Of a stretch of DNA of 62,978 nucleotides, positions 59,487-62,978 are shown in pieces. The stretch comes from CAMCXT01 sp046302715 (GTDB lineage: Bacteria; Bacteroidota; Bacteroidia; M30B66), in assembly GCA_046302715.1 (NCBI GenBank), contig JBKCHQ010000076.1, positions 1 through 62,978 on the forward strand, written 5' to 3'. The notes under the pieces are model-generated. The model had not been told where the DNA came from and did not search any database. It saw only the letters and a list, made by a program, of their open reading frames with translations. Numbering within the stretch: the stretch's first letter is position 1; every line of letters starts with the position of its first letter. Made by a program: the position numbers and the translations under genes.

Positions 59487-61382
59487 ATGTGCCGTTGTAT
59501 TTGGGTTTTTATCGTTTTGCTCCTCTCCCAGTTTGAAGTAAAAGCTCAGGTTTGCTGCAGTAGCCAAGAAAAATTCGGTTTCATAGAAGGCCAAAAATCC
59601 AAATCGTCTGGTGCAGGAACAGCTGAAGATATTCTTTATCTCAGAGCACATTGGAAGATCAACCCTGAACGTGATTCCATAGATGGCCTTATGCGTTACT
59701 TAATTCGCACCACAACACCCAATTATACCCGCTTCACGCTAGATTTAAGCAGCCAACTTGTTGTTGATTCGGTGCGCAACGCAAGTGGAATTATAAGCTT
59801 TTCGCATTCTGCAGATATCCTTAGTACCGAACTTCCCGAAATGGCTCTTGGCGATACCTGCACCATTAGTATTTACTACCGTGGAACTCCTCCTACAACC
59901 GGTTTTGGCTCCTTTGTTCAAACCAACACACCATATGGTAAACCAATCATATGGACACTCTCGCAACCTTTCGGCGCATCAGACTGGTGGCCATGCAAGG
60001 AAGGATTTGAGGACAAGATTGATTCGTCGGACTATTACATCAACATCCCCTTTGGCAATCGGGCGGCCGGAATGGGAATACTTGCGGGCATCGACACCAT
60101 TGAAAACCGGCAAATTTATCACTGGAAACATCGGTATCCCATAGCAACCTATTTGGTAGCACTTGCGGTAACCGATTATTCGGAAATTAAACGTTCCGTT
60201 CCACTAAGGGAAGGAAATCTCGAATTATTGAATTATTGCTATCCCGAGCATTTGGGCGAATGGGACTGGCAGCAAACCGAAGTAATGAACATGCTGCAAT
60301 ACTTCGATAGTTTGTTTGTGCCCTACCCCTTCATGCGTGAGAAATACGGACATGCGCAATTCAGCTGGGGCGGTGGCATGGAACATCAAACCATGAGTTT
60401 TATGGCCGATTTGGGGCCTTGGCTTACCTCGCACGAACTGGCGCATATGTGGTTTGGCGACATGATAACCTGCTCATCTTGGAAAGACATTTGGCTCAAC
60501 GAAGGGTTTGCAACTTACCTCACCGGCTTGTTTTTCGAGCGCTTCAGCCATCCATCGTTCTATTATTGGAAACGCAATAACCGCGATGAAATCTGCTCGC
60601 AACCCGGTGGTTCGGTTCGGGTTAATGATACAACTTCGGTTGAACGTATTTTCGATGGGCGACTCACCTATTATAAAGGTGCGATGATGCTCCATATGCT
60701 TCGAAAAAAGCTGGGGGATGCAGTGTTTTATGAAGGAATACGAAACTATCTAAATCGTTCGGATTTGCGTTATAGTTATGCGAACACCCAACAGTTTCGT
60801 GAAACAATGGAACAGGCTTCGGATCTTGATTTGAAGCGCTTTTTTGACGATTGGTATGCCGGCGAGGGCTATCCAAATATCCGAATAGATTACACCACGG
60901 AGGCTAATCGAATCACTTTAGATATCAACCAGCAAGGAAGCAGTGCATTTACACCACTGTTTGAAACGCAAGTTCCAATTCGAATTATTGGAGCATCCGA
61001 CAGCCTTGATGTGAATATCGAGATTAGCGATGCACAAATGCGAATTGAAGTGCCGCTCAATTTTGTTCCACTTTCAATAAAGGCCGATCCCGAAGCCGAT
61101 TTTTTAGCACGCTACACCCTGCAAAAAATTGAAACCATAAAAGATTGGATGCCGGCACCCAACCCAATTCGAAAAGGAACATCGCTCAAATTACCTGCAT
61201 TTGGAAAGAGTACACTAGTTGAACTCGTATCTCTCGACGGCAAACACATGCATGAGCTGCATTTAACCAGATATCAGACAGGACAATTCCCCACCGATAA
61301 CCTGGCTGCCGGCGTTTATTGGTTAAGGTTAAGTCCAGAGGGAGAGTCCAGCCTTAACAGAAAGTTAATTTTGGTCGATTAA
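59487..61382 (+). CDS. M1 family metallopeptidase with T9SS type A sorting domain
   Basis: The 631-residue secreted gluzincin has a signal peptide (about 1-21, ending VKAQ), zinc motif HELAHMWFGD (about 314-323) and LNEGFATYLTGL for the third ligand. The exopeptidase motif is GGGMEHQTMSF, with His for Asn in GxMEN. The end carries a T9SS type A domain (MPAPNPIRKGTSLKL, LVSLDGKHMHEL, LAAGVYWLRLSPEG), so it is exported across the outer membrane. It is the third M1 gene of the window and the only one with a clear T9SS tail. Confidence 0.94.
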   Translation: MCRCIWVFIVLLLSQFEVKAQVCCSSQEKFGFIEGQKSKSSGAGTAEDILYLRAHWKINPERDSIDGLMRYLIRTTTPNYTRFTLDLSSQLVVDSVRNASGIISFSHSADILSTELPEMALGDTCTISIYYRGTPPTTGFGSFVQTNTPYGKPIIWTLSQPFGASDWWPCKEGFEDKIDSSDYYINIPFGNRAAGMGILAGIDTIENRQIYHWKHRYPIATYLVALAVTDYSEIKRSVPLREGNLELLNYCYPEHLGEWDWQQTEVMNMLQYFDSLFVPYPFMREKYGHAQFSWGGGMEHQTMSFMADLGPWLTSHELAHMWFGDMITCSSWKDIWLNEGFATYLTGLFFERFSHPSFYYWKRNNRDEICSQPGGSVRVNDTTSVERIFDGRLTYYKGAMMLHMLRKKLGDAVFYEGIRNYLNRSDLRYSYANTQQFRETMEQASDLDLKRFFDDWYAGEGYPNIRIDYTTEANRITLDINQQGSSAFTPLFETQVPIRIIGASDSLDVNIEISDAQMRIEVPLNFVPLSIKADPEADFLARYTLQKIETIKDWMPAPNPIRKGTSLKLPAFGKSTLVELVSLDGKHMHELHLTRYQTGQFPTDNLAAGVYWLRLSPEGESSLNRKLILVD

Positions 61383-61775
61383 GACCAATTTGCGAAATCC
61401 CCAAAGAAAAATTAACCATGTAAGAAACATGGGATTAAAATAACGTAATTTACTCAAACAAAAACACTATTCTATTTATTATATGGCATTTAAAGTTATT
61501 TTTCAGATAAATTTAAATTGTTTCACCTACAATTTAATGTGTAATAAATAAGCTTAATTAAATTTTTCACTTAATTTTGCAAAACTTTCTTACAAATTAA
61601 TTGTCCTATCAGATAACCTTATCGATTTACACTTCGTAAGCGCTTTGGATATAAAAAACCGAGAAGCATGAAATGCACCCCTTACGAAACCTTCAATCGC
61701 GATACGATTAGCGAAGTCATGAAATATTTTTTACGAAATACCTATTTAACCAATCACATCACAAACAGATGTACT
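61383..61775. other. AT-rich leader region before a large secreted protein gene
   Basis: No gene is seen in this 393-bp stretch. A small dyad (CCATGT/ACATGG, 61415-61431) follows the M1 stop, but no T run does. Base composition is strongly AT-rich to about 61600. A -7 element is at 61572-61579. An in-frame ATG at 61668 would extend the next gene by 36 codons but gives no signal peptide at the start. Confidence 0.45.
61572..61579 (+). promoter_or_regulatory. -7 element of the large secreted protein gene
   Basis: TAATTTTG matches TAnnTTTG. Transcription would begin near 61586, leaving a leader of about 190 nt, unusually long for this window. I could not identify a -33 element. Confidence 0.4.
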
Positions 61776-62978
61776 ATGAAAACAGCCCTACACTCTATTA
61801 ACATAAAGCGGAATGTGCGGCCCTTGTTGCTGCTATTTTCATTTCTGATGGTTTCTGCACTAGGTTTTGCACAGGTAACCAAAACCTCAACAGGCACGGC
61901 CTGGGCCACCGCAGCAAACTGGTCGCCCGCTGGTGTTCCTGCTGCAGGCGATAATATCATTATCAACTCAGGAATGACGGCCCCGGCAACTGCAATAACC
62001 ATAGGAAACCTAACGGTGAACGGTGGTTTTACATTTACCATGGCGGCCGGCAATATAACTGTAAATGGCAATACCCAAATCAATGGTACACTTGCCGACA
62101 ATAGTTCAACGGGAACCAATTCATTCCTCGGAACATTTTCTGTAGCTGCCGGCGGTAATTACACCACAACATCTACTTCTCCGTTGATTTTTGGTGGCAA
62201 TATCTCCAATGCCGGAACCTTCAATCGATCAGGAGCAGGAGCAGTTAATTTCGCTGATTCGCTTTCGATTAACGGCCCTAATGCTATAATACTTGGTGGT
62301 GGAAACATTACCATTGATGCCGATATGGTGGTAACCAATAATGCGGTCTTAACTTTAAGCGGAACTTTGAATGGGGCTAATGCCAATTCAAGTTTTTTCA
62401 ACAGCACGGGCGCTACAATTAATTATTCAGGTGCCACACTCATGGCTTCGGGTTTTTTCGATGCTTCGGCTACAAATAATACCGTAAACTACGCCTCGAC
62501 TCCAAACCAAACGGTTCGCTCCACAACGTATCATCATATTACATTTAGCGGTGGTGGAACCAAAACCATCCCTGATTTAGTGGTTAACGGAAACTTTACT
62601 CGTTCGGCAGGAACACTCACATTTAGTGCTTCAACATTGACGTTCGAAGGCAGTACCTCCAACAATTTAACATTGACTGGAGGAACTGTAACCTTCCCAA
62701 ACACCATCATAAATAAACCGGGAGGGGTATTAACCATTGTTCCGGGTGGCGCCATAACTTCAACCTTCGCATCCGTGTCTATTCCGGCCGGTGATTTGGC
62801 ATTTGGAACAACCGCTACCACCATACGTATTAACGGCGACCTGGCCGGCGCAGGAAGCATTAGCATGACCGGTGCCGCACATACGCTTCGTTTGTTTGGA
62901 GTAAACAACGCCATTGGAACTTTAAACAGTGGAACTTCTACGGTAGAATATGGCGCCGCTGGCGATCAAAATGTTTTT
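61776..62978 (+). CDS. Large secreted repetitive protein, 3'-partial
   Basis: The reading frame is open from the ATG at 61776 to the end of the window (401 codons) and continues beyond it. It starts with a signal peptide (about 1-33, RPLLLLFSFLMVSALGFAQ) followed by WATAANWSPAGVPAAGDNIII, a motif seen at the start of many Bacteroidota T9SS surface proteins. The rest is a low-complexity beta-helix-like array rich in G, T, S and N (VNGNTQINGTL, LTLSGTLNGAN, VNYASTPNQTV), with the last of these repeated in kind later. A C-terminal sorting domain is expected outside the window but cannot be seen. Confidence 0.85.
   Translation, partial: MKTALHSINIKRNVRPLLLLFSFLMVSALGFAQVTKTSTGTAWATAANWSPAGVPAAGDNIIINSGMTAPATAITIGNLTVNGGFTFTMAAGNITVNGNTQINGTLADNSSTGTNSFLGTFSVAAGGNYTTTSTSPLIFGGNISNAGTFNRSGAGAVNFADSLSINGPNAIILGGGNITIDADMVVTNNAVLTLSGTLNGANANSSFFNSTGATINYSGATLMASGFFDASATNNTVNYASTPNQTVRSTTYHHITFSGGGTKTIPDLVVNGNFTRSAGTLTFSASTLTFEGSTSNNLTLTGGTVTFPNTIINKPGGVLTIVPGGAITSTFASVSIPAGDLAFGTTATTIRINGDLAGAGSISMTGAAHTLRLFGVNNAIGTLNSGTSTVEYGAAGDQNVF

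Noticed and set aside
61754..62914. Minus-strand frames opposite the large secreted protein
   Set aside because: They mirror the repetitive plus-strand frame, which has a signal peptide and stays open to the window end.

Overview
The window is a chromosomal segment of a Bacteroidota bacterium. The evidence is consistent: several type IX secretion (T9SS) type A and type B sorting domains, a choice-of-anchor L protein, bacillithiol synthesis (bshC), the Bacteroidota cluster DUF1573-yajC-YbbR-coaE, the rpmG-DUF4295-ftsY cluster, TonB-receptor uptake, and promoters of the Bacteroidota type (TTTG or TTG about 20 nt before TAnnTTTG). The order cannot be fixed from this sequence alone. I see no phage, plasmid, CRISPR array, tRNA or rRNA.

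Layout. 1-1.7 kb: end of an ATP synthase operon (atpD with an apparent 1-base deletion in the Walker A region, then atpC). 1.8-3.7 kb: a sterol desaturase-like membrane enzyme, then a two-gene unit with its own promoter encoding a 65-residue PID-CTERM-type protein and a mini-exosortase (Cys/Arg/His). 3.7-10.1 kb (minus): a translationally coupled operon of a double-length D-Ala-D-Ala ligase, a PASTA protein, a T9SS-exported protein and RluD. 10.3-12.5 kb: RNase R. 12.6-15.5 kb: an AT-rich accessory patch with an acyltransferase, seven 23-bp tandem repeats and an AAA/DUF4143 ATPase. 15.5-21.2 kb (minus): two tandem paralogous T9SS proteins and a propeller/Y_Y_Y/adenylate cyclase receptor interrupted by one in-frame stop. 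21.2-25.6 kb: ftsY, DUF4295, rpmG, hflX, a conserved unknown, a LON-substrate-binding-domain protein and rpmB.

25.6-38.7 kb: two M1 metallopeptidases around a large T9SS type B adhesin-like protein, a DODA-type dioxygenase, two small membrane proteins (CCC-motif type and DUF2752), a second T9SS type B protein, bshC and rimO. 38.7-45.0 kb: a FecA-like TonB receptor behind a promoter flanked by two matching operator dyads, then DUF1573, yajC, YbbR, coaE and a bifunctional NAD(P)HX repair enzyme. 45.0-49.1 kb (minus): a WYL regulator, DUF1801, a secreted Kazal-type inhibitor, and selD-selU for 2-selenouridine in tRNA. 49.1-52.6 kb: an outer-membrane porin, a PagL-like lipid A deacylase candidate and a DUF2807 lipoprotein. 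52.6-59.4 kb: ispE, accA, trmN6-like methyltransferase, a membrane-linked alpha/beta hydrolase with a PKD lipoprotein, glpK, three small membrane proteins and pterin dehydratase. 59.5-63.0 kb: a third M1 peptidase with a T9SS tail and the start of a large repetitive secreted protein that runs off the window.

The most interesting items are the PID-CTERM/mini-exosortase pair whose substrate is almost only sorting signal; the 23-bp repeats before the DUF4143 ATPase; a ~95-bp element present twice, 19 kb apart and inverted (31.4 and 50.4 kb); the double Ddl with different active-site substitutions in each half; and a likely T9SS-exported Kazal inhibitor in a stretch that also encodes three exported M1 peptidases.
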